From Megalonaias nervosa (Eukaryota; Mollusca; Bivalvia; Unionida; Unionidae), in NCBI GenBank assembly GCA_016617855.1, contig JAECUM010009835.1, positions 34,566 through 98,565 on the forward strand: a stretch of DNA of 64,000 nucleotides. Reading direction: 5' to 3'. Shown piece by piece: positions 10,200 through 22,139 of the stretch (position 1 is its first letter; each line of letters begins with the position of its first letter). Position numbers and translations under genes: made by a program. The notes under the pieces are model-generated. The model searched no databases and was not told the origin of the DNA. It saw nothing but the letters and a program-made list of their open reading frames with translations.

Positions 10200-11280
10200 G
10201 ACTAATCCTAAGCCAATTTGTTCATTTCTGAATCGGGAAAATTGATCATGCAAGGCATTTTTTTTTTTAAAAAGTCAGTATATGAACACAATATATCAGA
10301 AACACAGTACACAGTATCAAGGTTCTACTGATGTAATATTTCCACCTTTACCAGCTTTTAGTCTCCTCTCTCATGCAAATGCCCATTCCTCCTCCTCTTC
10401 ACCCCCCCCCCTCAAAGCCACTTCCTGTTAACACTGGACTCATTTTGTAGTACCAAAGTATTTGTCACTGATGACCTTTTTTCTTTTCAAAAGCAATCAC
10501 TATAAGCAGGAAACACTCCTCGACAGCAAAAGACAAGTCTTCTCTGATTGATCTCTGCATTTCCAGTAGGGAATGGAAATATTTAAACTCAAGTATTTAC
10601 TTTTTTAGCAAAATTGATCTTATTGCAAAAATTGACTAAAATTACTATAGTCTCAAAAGATAAAAACTTTGTAAACTACTGACAGAGTATAGTATTAAGC
10701 AAAAAGACCTAATTTATTAATAGTTTTTAATGTAATGATTAAATATTCCTTTTTTTTTATTTGTTTAAAAATATAGAAATTTCTGTTTTCTTTGTTATCC
10801 TTGGCAGATCGTCTGAAAAACAATGAAGAATACTTTATTTTTAAAATTTACCGCATTTATGGCCCAGCTTAGTTGTTTCACATTTGGTCATAATTGGCCT
10901 TAAATACCACTTGACAAAATATTGTCTTGGGTGATGCATGCTAAATTATGTTAAATTTTGTCCAAAAGGATATATTTGTGGCTAAAATTGTGTTTTTAGC
11001 ATTGCACTACCATTTGTCACATACCTATTGCTGTCATAGGGTTATCAATTTGACACTCTTATTGGTCTGTTGTAACTTTTATGATAGAGACAAGTCTATC
11101 CATGACAACAAATTTTTAAAACCCCATTTTAGGTGTTTTTTTAAGGGTAAAACGAGCCTAGTCCTATCTCCGCAAACTGCTGATTTTTATCAAATTTTAG
11201 GAATTGTCAATGTTGTGGATTTTCTCATTACATGCAAAGTTTATCTTGATTTCATGTATATTTCTGTTTCTATAAATGTC
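10200..11280. other. No gene seen
   Basis: AT-rich sequence with poly-T and poly-C runs. One 113-codon plus-strand frame (10948-11289) has no domain features, no splice context and an AT-driven composition, so I read it as chance. Confidence 0.5.
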
Positions 11281-11284
11281 AAAT

Positions 11285-12125
11285 CATAAACCCTATACTT
11301 TCTGTGAAAATGATAATGTCAAATCATAGACTGTACTTCTATGAAAATGACAATGTTTAATCACAGATTCTATTCTTTCTATGAAAATGATAATGTCAAA
11401 TCAGACTCTGTGCTTTCTATAAAAATGATAATGTCAAATCACTCTGTGCTTTCTATAAAAATGATAATGTCAAATCAGACTGTGCTTTCTATGAAAATGA
11501 TAATGTCAAATCACTCTGTGCTTTCCATAAAAATGATAATGTCAAATCAGACTGTGCTTTCTATAAAAATGATAATGTCAAATCACTCTGTGCTTTCTAT
11601 AAAAATGATAATGTCAAATCAGACTGTGCTTTCTATAAAAATGATAATGTCAAATCAGACTGTGCTTTCTATAAAAATGATAATGTCAAATCAGACTCTG
11701 AACTTCTATAAAAATGATAATGTCAAATCATAAGCTCTAAACTTTCTGTGAAAATGATACTGTCAAATCATAGACTGTACTTCTATGAAAATAATAATGT
11801 CAAATCATAGACTGTACTTCTATGAAAATGACAATGTTTAATCACAGATTCTATTCGTTCTATAAAAATGATAATGTCAAATCAGACTCTGTGCTTTCTA
11901 TAAAAATAATAATGTCAAATCATAGACTCTATGCTTTCTGGGAAAATGATAATGTCAAATCACAGACTATATGCTTTCTGTTAAAATGATAATGTTTAAT
12001 CATAGACTCTGTGCTTTCTATTAAAATGATAATGTTTAATCATAGACTCTGTGCTTTCTTTGAAAATGATAGTGACAAATCATAGACTCCATGCTTTCTA
12101 TGAAAGTGAAAATGTCAAATCTTGA
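11285..12125. repeat. Minisatellite, ~36-bp unit, >20 copies
   Basis: Units contain TTTCTATAAAAATGATAATG, TCAAATCA and GACTGTGC, with lengths of about 33-39 bp. The central part is the most regular, and unit variants (CACTCTGTGC against GACTGTGC) alternate at 11440-11640. A 12-residue peptide repeat results where units are 36 bp; this is not a gene. Confidence 0.93.
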
Positions 12126-12554
12126 AGAAATGAGCTATTGAACTTTGAACACTTATTTTTTTCCATGAAGAAAAAGTGCTAGGTAAGGCAATGAGAAATG
12201 GTGATCTTAGATTGTCCAACTGTTTCAATGTCACTGTGCTGATAATGAAAATAAACTGCTGCTTAATCTTTATTTGATCACAAGTTATTTATCACACGTT
12301 TGCTGAAACATACTTTAAGGGGTTCATTCATAGGTACTGTTGTAGTATAAAAAGTAACCCAACCCCCATTATTTCTCAACCCACAATACTTACAAACAAT
12401 GCCAGAGGGCAAATTTTCTTCTCTCTGTGAAAATCTTATAGAAATCACTGCAGCATAACGTGTTATGATCAGAAAAGTGCTGGTAAAAATTTTGCACTTT
12501 TCTGAAATGGAATCATTTTTAGAGATTATATTTAATTCATTTTTGTTTCAGAAA

Positions 12555-12690
12555 GAACAAGAGTCCCTTAATGGGATTAATGTTCCATTGTCCTAAAAAT
12601 TTGTAGGAATTCAATACCATTTCTTTTTTATTAACTGCTGTGTTTTGAAACCATCTCTGATGTTCTTGAGTGATATGATTAGCCATTATG
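12555..12690. repeat. Dispersed repeat with ACAAGAGTCCCTT motif, copy 1
   Basis: ACAAGAGTCCCTTAATGGGA, then ACTGCTG, then GATGTTCTTGAG. The same order of motifs recurs at 39881-40012. This looks like an old interspersed element of unknown class. Confidence 0.55.
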
Positions 12691-12949
12691 ACAACTATAT
12701 TCGATGTAAGATCAGCACCATTTTCATTTATGGCAAACAAGGCAGCATTTAAAAATTTTCTGTGAAATCCCATGTTGACATGATCATCCATTCAGGAGAA
12801 TTAGATAAAAGATTTTCAATATGTTCATTGTGACATCCATATTTGTGGTCAGATCAACACCATTTTCATTCAGGACAAACTAGATATCAAAATTTGTCTT
12901 CTTGTGTAAATCCAATGCCGACATGACTTTTATTTAGGAGTAGCAATAA

Positions 12950-13025
12950 CAAGATTTCCAAGATGGTTGCCAGGTGGCCATACTGACTCTCAGAGTGGAA
13001 CATTTTCATTCAGTACCAACTAGAT
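12950..13025. repeat. Dispersed repeat flank of the 29-bp array
   Basis: AAGATGGTTGCCAGGTGGCC at about 12960 is echoed at 14608-14640 (GGTTGCCCTGGTGGCCATA) and loosely at 14672-14700, on either side of the minisatellite. The array therefore seems to have expanded inside, or next to, tandem copies of an interspersed repeat. Confidence 0.5.
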
Positions 13026-13029
13026 GTCA

Positions 13030-14495
13030 TAAGAAGTATTCTGGTGAAAACCCAGTGTTGATATGACTTTCTGTGAAAACCCAATGTAAATATGACTTTC
13101 TGTGAAAACCCAATGTTGGTATGACTTTCTGTGAAAACCCGATGTTGATATGACTTTCTGGTGAAAACCCAATGTTGATATGACTTTCTGGTGAAAACCC
13201 AATGTTAATATGACTTTCTGTGAAAACCCCATGTTGATATGACTTTCTGTGAAAACCCGATGTTGATATGACTTTCTTTGAAAACCCAATGCTTTTTTTT
13301 ATAGGATTTTCTGTGAAAACCCAATGTTGATATGACTTTCTGTGAAAACCCAATGTTGATAGGACTTTCTGTGAAAACCCAATGTTGATATGGCTTTCTG
13401 TGAAAACCCAATGTTGATAGGACTTTCTGGTGAAAACCCAATGTTGATATGACTTTCTGTGAAAACCCAATGTTGATATGACTTTCGGTGAAAACCCAAT
13501 GTTGATAAGAGTTTCTGTGAAAACCCAATGTTTTTTTAATAGGATTTTCTGTGAAAACCCAATGTTGATATGACTTCTGTGAAAACCCAATGTTGATATG
13601 ACTTCTGTGAAAACCCAATGTTGATATGACTTTCTGTGAAAACCCAATGTTGATATGACTTTCTGTGATAACCCAATGTTGATAGGACTTTCTGGTGAAA
13701 ACCCAATGTTGATAGGACTTTCTGTGAAAACCCAATGTTGATAGGACTTTCTGTGAAAACCCAATGTTGATAGGACTTTCTGTGAAAACCCAATGTTGAT
13801 AGGACTTTCTGTGAAAACCCAATGTTGATAGGACTTTCTGTGAAAACCCAATGTTGATAGGACTTTCTGTGAAAACCCAATGTTGATAGGACTTTCTGTG
13901 AAAACCCAATGTTGATAGGACTTTCTGTGAAAACCCAACCCAATGTTGATAGGACTTTCTGGTGAAAACCCAATGTTGATAGGACTTTCTGTGAAAACCC
14001 AATGCTGATATGGCTTTCTGTGAAAACCCAATGTTGATAGGACTTTCTGTGAAAACCCAATGTTGATAGGACTTTCTGTGAAAACCCAATGTTGATATGA
14101 CTTTCGGTGAAAACCCAATGTTGATAAGAGTTTCTGTAAAAACCCAATGTTTTTTTGATAGGATTTTCTGTGAAAACCCAATGTTGATATGACTTCTGTG
14201 AAAACCCAATGTTGATATGACTTCTGTGAAAACCCAATGTTGATATGACTTTCTGTGAAAACCCAACCCAATGTTGATAGGACTTTCTGTGAAAACCCAA
14301 TGTTGATATGACTTTCTGTGAAAACCCAATGTTGATAGGACTTTCTGGTGAAAACCCAATGTTGATAGGACTTTCTGTGAAAACCCAATGTTGATAGGAC
14401 TTTCTGTGAAAACCCAATGTTGATAGGACTTTCTGTGAAAACCCAATGTTGATAGGACTTTCTGTGAAAACCCAGTGTTGATAGGACTTTCTGTC
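13030..14495. repeat. Minisatellite, 29-bp unit, ~50 copies with higher-order period
   Basis: The plus-strand unit is GACTTTCTGTGAAAACCCA then ATGTTGATAG (29 bp), with single-base variants (TATGACT/TAGGACT, TGTG/TGGTG, TTCGGTG). A distinctive block of variants, including GACTTTCGGTG, GATAAGAGTTTC and a T-run followed by AGGATTTTC, occurs at about 13480-13625 and again at 14099-14250. That gives a higher-order period near 619 bp; a third partial T-run variant lies near 13290. On the minus strand the unit has no stop in any frame, so three overlapping frames of up to 516 codons arise, all encoding one 29-residue repeat in different phases. Nothing supports their expression. Confidence 0.95.
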
Positions 14496-14895
14496 TGGGA
14501 GGAGTGGCAATCTGATTTGCAAGATGGCAACTATGATATTGGATGGGAGTTTGCCACAATTTTTTATTTAAGACCACTTAGACACCTTAAGGAGTTATAT
14601 TTTCAAGAGGGTTGCCCTGGTGGCCATATTGGACATCAGACTGGTAACACTGTCATAGACATCACATGAATTTCAAGATGGTGCTATGGCAGCCATACTG
14701 TATGTCTCTGCAGCACTATTTTCATTTAGGATCAAATAGGCTTTGTTACAAAATGTGTGTACTGCAATCCTCCATGTGGACAGTTGACAACAAACATCTG
14801 CTAATGGATGGGTGAATGGATGTTGCAGCGATGATCGACACCAGGCTGTCCCATAAGCTCTTCCAATCAATGACAAGTTGAACTTAATTAAAATA

Positions 14896-17750
14896 ACTTT
14901 CTAGTAAATTATTTAATATTGCGGCAGCCTTGAATTTTGGTGCCAGATTATTTTTACCCAAATATAGCGAAAATAAAACCACAGCAAATAAATGCACTAT
15001 ACACTGTGATATTTGATGGTTTGTGCATGTGCATAATTACAGTCTTTTAGAAATCTGGACACTTCCCTAAGGACCTAAGCAAGGAGGTTGGAATAATGGG
15101 ATTGAGAAAAAGTTGAAAGTGAAAAAGGTCACCAGACAAGGGCAGAGATGAAGAACTGAGAAATGCATGAGGGTGATACTGGGGAGCTGAAGATCTGTAC
15201 TTATCATTTGTTATGTTTGCTGTCAAAAAATCAAGAGAAAAAAATGAGATAAAATCAAAACAGTTTCATATCATTGATCATTTATTCTTTTTAATATATT
15301 TAACAGCCAATTTTATGCAACATAAAATAGGGAGGTACCATTGCTAACGACAAAATTTCAATAATGTCAACAATGGTACTGTCAGATAATTAAGCAAACA
15401 ACATTATTTAAGGATTTTTTTCCTCAAAATTCATGCTTGTGGGCATTTGTGATTAACAGACTGTTGCACATCAAGATACTATCTGAATCCCAATTAGAAA
15501 GAAAAAGAACAGATACAATATTTCCCATGTCAATGCAGTGTCTTGATCTTGGGTATTACAAAATCAATATTTAAATGGCATTGTTTAAATACTGTTGCTC
15601 TTAAAATATTTTATCTCTTTCCATTTAGAATGAAAGAAAAAAGTAAAGACAAAGTACTAAGTTGAAAAATTGTAAACAATACAGCCAAAGTAAATATTGT
15701 GCAAACAATCAATGTCTAATGCAGTCAAAATATGGAAGTGCTAGGAGGCAAATGACATCCATTAATCAGACGTTTGCAGTTTTGGGATGGCACTGAATTT
15801 TTAACAGTAGTATGTGAACAGCTGGTGAATTTGTTTATTTCCCAGCTTGATCAAATATTGTGACTGAATCAGGCACTGATGGTTCAATGCCATTTCAACT
15901 TTGACTTTATGACCTGGCCTAATTATTTGAATATAATATAATAAGGGTATAATGAGTGCTGTGTAATTTTGCAGAGAATCTGCATTTGATTATACATGTG
16001 GCCAGAATGTGCCAATATATTTTTGTCTGGGATTCCAAATGACAAAAATCACATGGACTGAAAATTAGACCCTCAAGCTAGATGTCTTCCTACTCAATCA
16101 CATTTTTGTGGCATTCTCAAAGCTGAGAAATCCTAAAATGCAATATTTGGCAATGTTCATCTATGAGATTTATATAAAATGCACAGATATACCTGAACAT
16201 TTCAAATTAAATTCTGAAAAACAAGTGGCAAAAAACTTTGTTATGACTATACGGTCTTAAACTAAGTAATAGAAAAGAGCGAAAACCAAAAACTTTGTAG
16301 AATTCAACAAATAATTTATTTCCATGAATATAAAGTGAAAATTTAAAAAGAACTTACAGTATTGTGAATCAATCCCAAATAGTCCTAAAGTTTTATCACA
16401 AATCCAAATGTATAAGTTCCAAATTAATTTCAGTGGTATTCCAAATGTATTCCAATATTGAACATGTTAATATGCCTGTAGCCTCGAATGTGGTAATGTG
16501 CCAATGGCCTGAAGTATGATGTGCTAACGGTCTTTTGATATATCATATAATATAATCCAAAAATTTTTTTTCTGAAATCACTGTAATTCCAAATTAATGT
16601 CCTAAACCAAGAAAATTATTGATGAGCATTTTGTATTTTCAGTGAATAATAATTTGAATAAATAATTCCACCCAAATTGAAATGCCAAACACAACAATAA
16701 GACTGATTCTGCTAAAGATGTTAATGCAAGAATGAGTAATTTCTCAAGTAAACACCATTATATATAAAGTAAGACACAACAGTAGAACCAGGATGAGGGT
16801 CAAAAGTTAACTTTTAGACAATTCAAATTGTTAACAAGACAAGATCTATTACAATAAAGAACATTGGAAACATCAGGTAAACCAGGCATTTCCATGGGGG
16901 AATAGCAATGTCCTAGACTCAGACTAAGATAAAGATGTTAATTTCCATTGATAATAATCCTAATACTAAATCTATTCTCAAAGAGAAATATTAGCTATGT
17001 GTTGCATCATTTACAAAATCAATGGCACTCAGGTACATGGTGAACTTGATTTCTGACAAGGTCAAGTACAAAATACAAATGTATATAACATAAAAAAATT
17101 AAGAAAAAGCCAACATACAATACAAATTAAATATATATAACAACTTAACTTGCCCAGGAGAACTTTGAACATAAAAACAGACTGACTTCAAACTGCTCTG
17201 CCTCCCCCTGAATAGGGAGTGGTTATTAAATTCTGAAATTTAATACCTTTACCAGATTTGTTTTAATCCAGGTTTAATAAGTTTAGTCCTCAAGTATGGT
17301 GAAACCCACCTATGGCACAATGGTCTGGATTGACCTTAAATCACATCTACTTCTTCCTAATACCAATGCCTCTATGAACATTTTTATATAAATCAAAATG
17401 AAAAATAAAATCGAGAGGCTAGGTGTGTACAGAACTATGATCAAGTTGGTTTTTGCAGTGGCATGTCTTGGCGTCAATGTGTAAACTTGATCAAGCTGGC
17501 TTTTTTGCTTTTTGAGAGTATTAACTAAGCCTGCTTTTGAAATTGTATTAACTGAAAAGAAAAGATCAACTGGATAATGACTTACATTTACAAATACCTA
17601 TGTTTTCCATTGCATATTTCACCACCCACCCACCCACCTACTCCCAGTGAAACTCGGATGATAAATGCAAAATCTATCTAATATTATCAGGCTGTGACCC
17701 CTATATATAAAGTCGGGTAACAAAATATTTGACAAGCCATTGTAACTGCA
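14896..17750. other. No gene seen (2.9 kb)
   Basis: AT-rich single-copy-looking DNA. I found no splice-flanked frame, no tandem array and no recognisable transposon end. A short CCACCCACCCACCCACC run lies near 17622. Confidence 0.5.
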
Positions 17751-17752
17751 AA

Positions 17753-17950
17753 TTACATACATCTGGCTTTTGACAACCTTTCTGGGACTCCAGGGGTAGG
17801 AACTGAAAATATACCTCTCACGGCAATAGTGACAACTGGAAAGATTGTAACTACAAAGTTTTGCAAAACTCCATCCAGTGGTTTAGGAGGAGTTTTGTGG
17901 AAATGGACAGATGGATGGACAGATGGAGGCTGTAACAATATCACCAACAT
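17753..17950. repeat. Dispersed repeat with GATGGACAGATGG end
   Basis: The text GTTTAGGAGGAGTTTTGTGG followed by a GGACAGATGGATGGACAG run is the sort of tail seen in molluscan interspersed repeats. A related ATGGATGG-rich stretch followed by GACTTTGTCCCATCC lies at 20700-20790. Class unknown. Confidence 0.4.
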
Positions 17951-18000
17951 TTATTAAAAAGCTTGGGGATAAAAAATCAGGCAATGCATTCTCTTTACTA

Positions 18001-18192
18001 CAGATACAAGTCAGATCCAACTGCATACATCCAGATCTGCTGCTGCATAATGTGCCAGCAGATCTGGATTTATTCAGTTTGTTAAAATTAATAACTAGAA
18101 TAAATAACACTGACCATCATCTGTCAACACATTCTGTGATGTCAGATCATGGTCTGTGTAGTTTGCAGTTGGACCAGACTTACCTGTGAGCA
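18001..18192. mobile_element. Hairpin MITE, copy 2
   Basis: The left end contains AGTCAGATCCAACTGCATAC and the right end, read on the minus strand, AAGTCTGGTCCAACTGCAAA. TA dinucleotides flank both ends. The interior holds AGATCTGCTGCTGC and TGTGCCAGCAGATCTGG, a second internal inverted pair also seen in other copies. Confidence 0.7.
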
Positions 18193-18199
18193 TATATGG

Positions 18200-19373
18200 T
18201 AATAACTTGCGAGTTTTCTATTATTTTACCTGAGAAGCAGTCATTTTCTAATGTCATTGGATGTCATTGATATACACAGTATCTTGATTCTTATCATGCC
18301 TCTTCTATTGTTGACCTCATCCTGGCAACCAACAGGTTGCAAAAACAAACCAAAGTGAAAAATAGAATGCATCTTATGTTTTTAATTACCTATGTAACTA
18401 GGTTAAACATATATCGGTGACAGTGTATTCCAGGGCAATTTTAACGGGTTTACTTTTGCACTCAAGATATGTCAAACTTTTCATGTCAAGTTATATTTGT
18501 CCTTTGCAGACAGCATGTGTAATTAATACAATTTTATGTTTGTCATTTCAGATAGAGCTAAACTGATGACCCAAAAATAGCTACAACAAGCAAATTCAGT
18601 AATGGTGAGATCACAAAAGGTAACAGTAATGAAATTTAAATAGGACTTTTAAGACTGAGCATTAAAGTTATTGGGTAGACGTGGAAAGTAACCACTCTTA
18701 AAGGGCATTACACATGAAGAGCAGAAATGGGAGGGAGGATGGATAATCAACCTTGACTTTGAAAAGAAAAACTTGACTATGATACAAAACATGCCATTAA
18801 ACTTTTAAGTATAAGTGTATAATGGTCCATCCCCAAACCTCAAACAACTTTTACATATAAAGCTGGAAAAAACAATTCCATAAAATGATGACCTGTAACT
18901 GATTTGTGGATAAGGCATAAAACATGCAATGTAACACATCTTCTAGTGACAATATAACAAGCTTTGTCCATTTATCTTAAACAACTGTCAAGCTGTTTTA
19001 AGAGGAATGATTAATTGCATTTTTTGTTCACTCATGGCAAACTACCAAAATGTACTTCCTCCCAATGCAAAGAAACCACTACGAAATATTACAAGTTCAA
19101 CTGTGCATATATTTATGAGTTTTAAGCATGTGCAGGAAAATAGCAAAATGTCTGAGTTTGCATGGTGTGTTTTAAAACGTAAACATCTTCTATATTTCAT
19201 GCATATAAATTCAGTTGAATCCCAAGATAAAATATATCATTTCACAGTATATTACAAGATAATTAAATTTAAAGTTGGCATAAAAGTTTGATTCATAAAA
19301 GTATAACTACATCATGCATTTTTCATTGTTTATATTAAGTCTAAATCAATCTTTATTTTTTGTAAGTAATACA
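18200..19373. other. No gene seen
   Basis: AT-rich DNA. A 94-codon frame at 19007-19291 lacks domain features and is probably chance, although it lies just upstream of the exon candidate at 19374. Confidence 0.45.
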
Positions 19374-19561
19374 ATGGTGAAACCTGCCAACAGATTTTTG
19401 GATCTGAGTCATGAAGGAAAAGAAGTCCTTAAGGATGAGACTCAGGAAGACATTTTAAGTCCAAATCAGGGACTTCCTCCGTGGAGTGAACATAACTTCG
19501 AGCTACAACTATTGGACAGCAGTCAGCAACCTTGCAAACCCAGCGACAGGAAACTGAAGCT
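19374..19561 (+). CDS. Candidate coding exon, unknown protein
   Basis: An ATG in good initiation context (ACAATGG) opens a frame of 62 codons plus two bases that stops at a strong donor, AAGCT|GTAAGTAC. The peptide is polar and acidic with varied composition (RFLDLSHEGKEVLKDETQED, then PNQGLPPWSEHNFELQLLD), unlike the AT-driven frames around it. If it is internal, the AG at 19392-19393 (CCAACAG|) could be an acceptor instead. I recognise no family, and no partner exon was found downstream on the plus strand. Confidence 0.4.
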
Positions 19562-19962
19562 GTAAGTACTTATCCTGCTGAGCATAGTTTTCCTGTCATT
19601 ACAACATCATAACGCTGATACAGAAAAGACATCCATTCTTATCAAAGTGATTCTTGGGGAAATCTGGACCATAAAACTATTAAAAGCCTGATAAATGTGT
19701 AGCTTAATAATCAGAGTGAATGTCATCAGTGATCACCAATCAGTCTTGTGATGGAAAATAAACATTCTATTGGATGCTATTAAATAATCTTTGCAGTAAA
19801 CCATAAAATAAAGAAGTCTTCCTTTTTCATTAATTGACCATATAGGTACTGATTCATTAATTACTGTAACATTAGAATCTAAATCCAATTGTTTTATTAT
19901 ACTATGAAGAGAATACATATTATAGGAACAATTTATGGCACTTATTTATTTTCAATCCCCTT

Positions 19963-20459
19963 GCATACCTGCCATATTCACAGACAGTGCTGGGGGCTTT
20001 TTGAGACTCAAAAAGTGTTTTCAGGTCCCGAGACAGGGTCAGTACATGTAACCAAAACAAAAATGATGTCGTCCAATTGAGAATAAGCTATCTTTTTATA
20101 TAATCCTATAGAAAATTACTGGAAAGTCAAATCTGAATAAAAAATTAACTCAAAGCATTTAATACACTTACAAGAAAGTTAAAGTTGGTAGACTTGTCAA
20201 ATATTGACATCATACACATGTTTAAAATCACAACTGATATTAAATACAAACATACATCAAGTTTCTATCTTTAAAATCCATTGGATGGCAAAATATATGC
20301 TTAATTTGATTCAGTCTTTGCTGGTTTTAATATCTAAATAGGGGGTCTGACGGTAATGCAAGTGTCATTAGTGTTCATCTTTGCACTCACATGAGACTGG
20401 AGGGGTTGGGTGTCAAAAATCGTGTTTTTCATGTGATGTGGCGTGGTATGGCAGGTATA
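19963..20459. mobile_element. Candidate MITE with ATACCTGCCAT ends
   Basis: The left end reads GCATACCTGCCAT and the right end, read on the minus strand, reads TATACCTGCCAT. CCCTT flanks both sides (19958-19962 and 20460-20464), a plausible 5-bp target duplication. No transposase frame is inside. A lone ACATACCTGCCATG end also occurs near 30465. The terminal repeat is short, so confidence is moderate. Confidence 0.45.
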
Positions 20460-21360
20460 CCCTTAAAGAATGTAAAATTTATGGTGATAAAAAATTTACT
20501 AGTTTAGAAGCCAACTGACTGATTACAATTTTTTAAATCTACTGGTGTGAGATCCTGGTTCTGTCACATGTATGCTGACCCATGATCTTGACCTTAAAGA
20601 TAGGGTCCCAAATATGGTAAGCAACACACTTCCTGTGATGTTGTATATCTATACTAGGTTTCATCACTCGATCTCAAATGACTATCAAATTGTAAAGTGG
20701 AAATGAAAGTGTAATGGATGAATGGAAATATGATAGATGGATGGAAAAGTGATGGATGGATGGAAATGTGAAGACTTTGTCCCATCCTTTTTTTTGAAAA
20801 GGTGGGTAACAATAAACTGCATTCAATTTTTTTTAGAACACCAACTAATCTATATCTTCCACATTCTTTCACCATGTGAATTGAAAAATATGGTACCTGA
20901 TTAAGAAATCATTGCTTCCATGGATATGGGCCCAGGCAATACATTATTGATCTATATTTTGAGCCAGTGTGTACATAGTGAATACCACCAAACAACCTGT
21001 ATCTATTGTCAAACGCTTACGGCTATTATCCATTCTTAAAGCAGCACTGATATGGCCTTCATTGATATGACCTTCAGGATTGAACTGATAAGTGTTTAAC
21101 GTATTCAATACCTGGTCTGCTGAATAAATATTCCACATTGTATATTGTTGCTGTAATTGAGCAACACCAATATGACAAAACTATTCATATTCTCGATTCA
21201 GGTAAACACCTTTGTATTTGACACTATCTATTAAATATTCATTGATGAAAGGGGGTTCATTCTAAAATTATGACAGTTTTCAAAACTTATCCTATCAGTT
21301 GTTCACTTCTTGTTTGACAGAATGCACAGATAGGTACATGTAATTTAGCTTCTTTCAGTT
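20460..21360. other. No gene seen; ATGGATGG-rich patch
   Basis: A GATGGATGGAAA-type patch lies at 20700-20770. The remainder is AT-rich with no supported gene. Confidence 0.45.
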
Positions 21361-22135
21361 CTAGCATATCTTTAAGTATAGCACATTTGCCACATAAAAA
21401 GGTAGCAAACTTTGAAAAGTAGCAAATTAGCCACATAAGGTAGCAAATCTTTCACTGTAGCATATTAGCCATATAAGAATTTAGCAAATCTTTTACTGTA
21501 TCACATTAGCTGTATAAAAAGGTAGCAAATCTTTCAATATAGCATACTAGCTGTATAAAAAGGTAGCAAATCTTTCAATATAGTATATTAGCTACATAAA
21601 AAAGGGCCCCGAGTGGCCGAGTGGTCTAAAGCGCTGTCCGTTACGGATCACTGCCATCTCACCTCTGTCTGCGTTGGTTCGAGTCTAAGATTCGGCGAAT
21701 GTGGATATGTGAGAAAGCTTGCCAGTAGCTTCTCGTGGGTCGGTGGTTCTTTCCGGGATTTCCCGGTTTCTTCCTCCACCATTAATACTGGCCGCCATGT
21801 ATAGCCTATCGTGTGCTGAAAAATGGCGTTAAGCCCAACAACAACAACAACAACAACATAAAAAAGGTAGCAAATCTTTCACTGTAGCATATTAGCTGCA
21901 TAAAAAGGTAGCAAAATCTTTCACTGTAGCACACAGTTATATAATAAGGTAGCACATCTTTCACTATAGCATATTAGCTGCATAAAAAGGGTAGCAAATT
22001 TTTCACTGTTGCACATTAGTTACATGACAAGGTACCAAATCTTCAACAGTAGCAAATTGACCACATAACAAGGTAGTAAATCTTTCACTGTAGTATATTA
22101 GCCACATAAACATGTAGCAAATTAGCAACGAGCAA
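21360..22135. repeat. Minisatellite, ~41-45-bp unit, split by a SINE
   Basis: Units contain TAGCATATTAGCTACATAAA, AAGGTAGCAAATCTTTCA, with about 12 degenerate copies on both sides of the SINE at 21604-21855. The array must predate the SINE, because the SINE target duplication (ACATAAAAAA) is itself part of a unit. Confidence 0.9.
21604..21855 (+). mobile_element. tRNA-derived SINE with V-domain-like core and (AAC)n tail
   Basis: The head GAGTGGCCGAGTGGTCTAAA gives an A box like that of tRNA-Leu/Ser, with a B box at GGTTCGAGTC. The core GTGGTTCTTTCCGGGATTTC then CCGGTTTCTTCCTCCACC resembles the V domain of V-SINEs. The 3' part GCTGAAAAATGGCGTTAAG ends in an (AAC)n tail. A perfect 10-bp target duplication, ACATAAAAAA, flanks the element (21594-21603 and 21856-21865). 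It appears full length and relatively young. Assignment to the bivalve BivaV-type family is from memory. Confidence 0.9.
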
Positions 22136-22139
22136 AACT

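Noticed and set aside
11341..11733. 130-codon plus-strand frame
   Set aside because: 12-residue peptide repeat from the ~36-bp minisatellite.
12537..12791. 84-codon minus-strand frame that looks protein-like
   Set aside because: Overlaps a dispersed repeat also present at 39.9 kb and has no splice or domain support.
13027..14577. 516-codon minus-strand frame (with overlapping 441- and 328-codon frames)
   Set aside because: All three are one 29-bp tandem repeat read in three phases; there is no non-repetitive domain or splice context.
21613..21804. 63-codon plus-strand frame with normal-looking composition
   Set aside because: Lies inside a tRNA-derived SINE.
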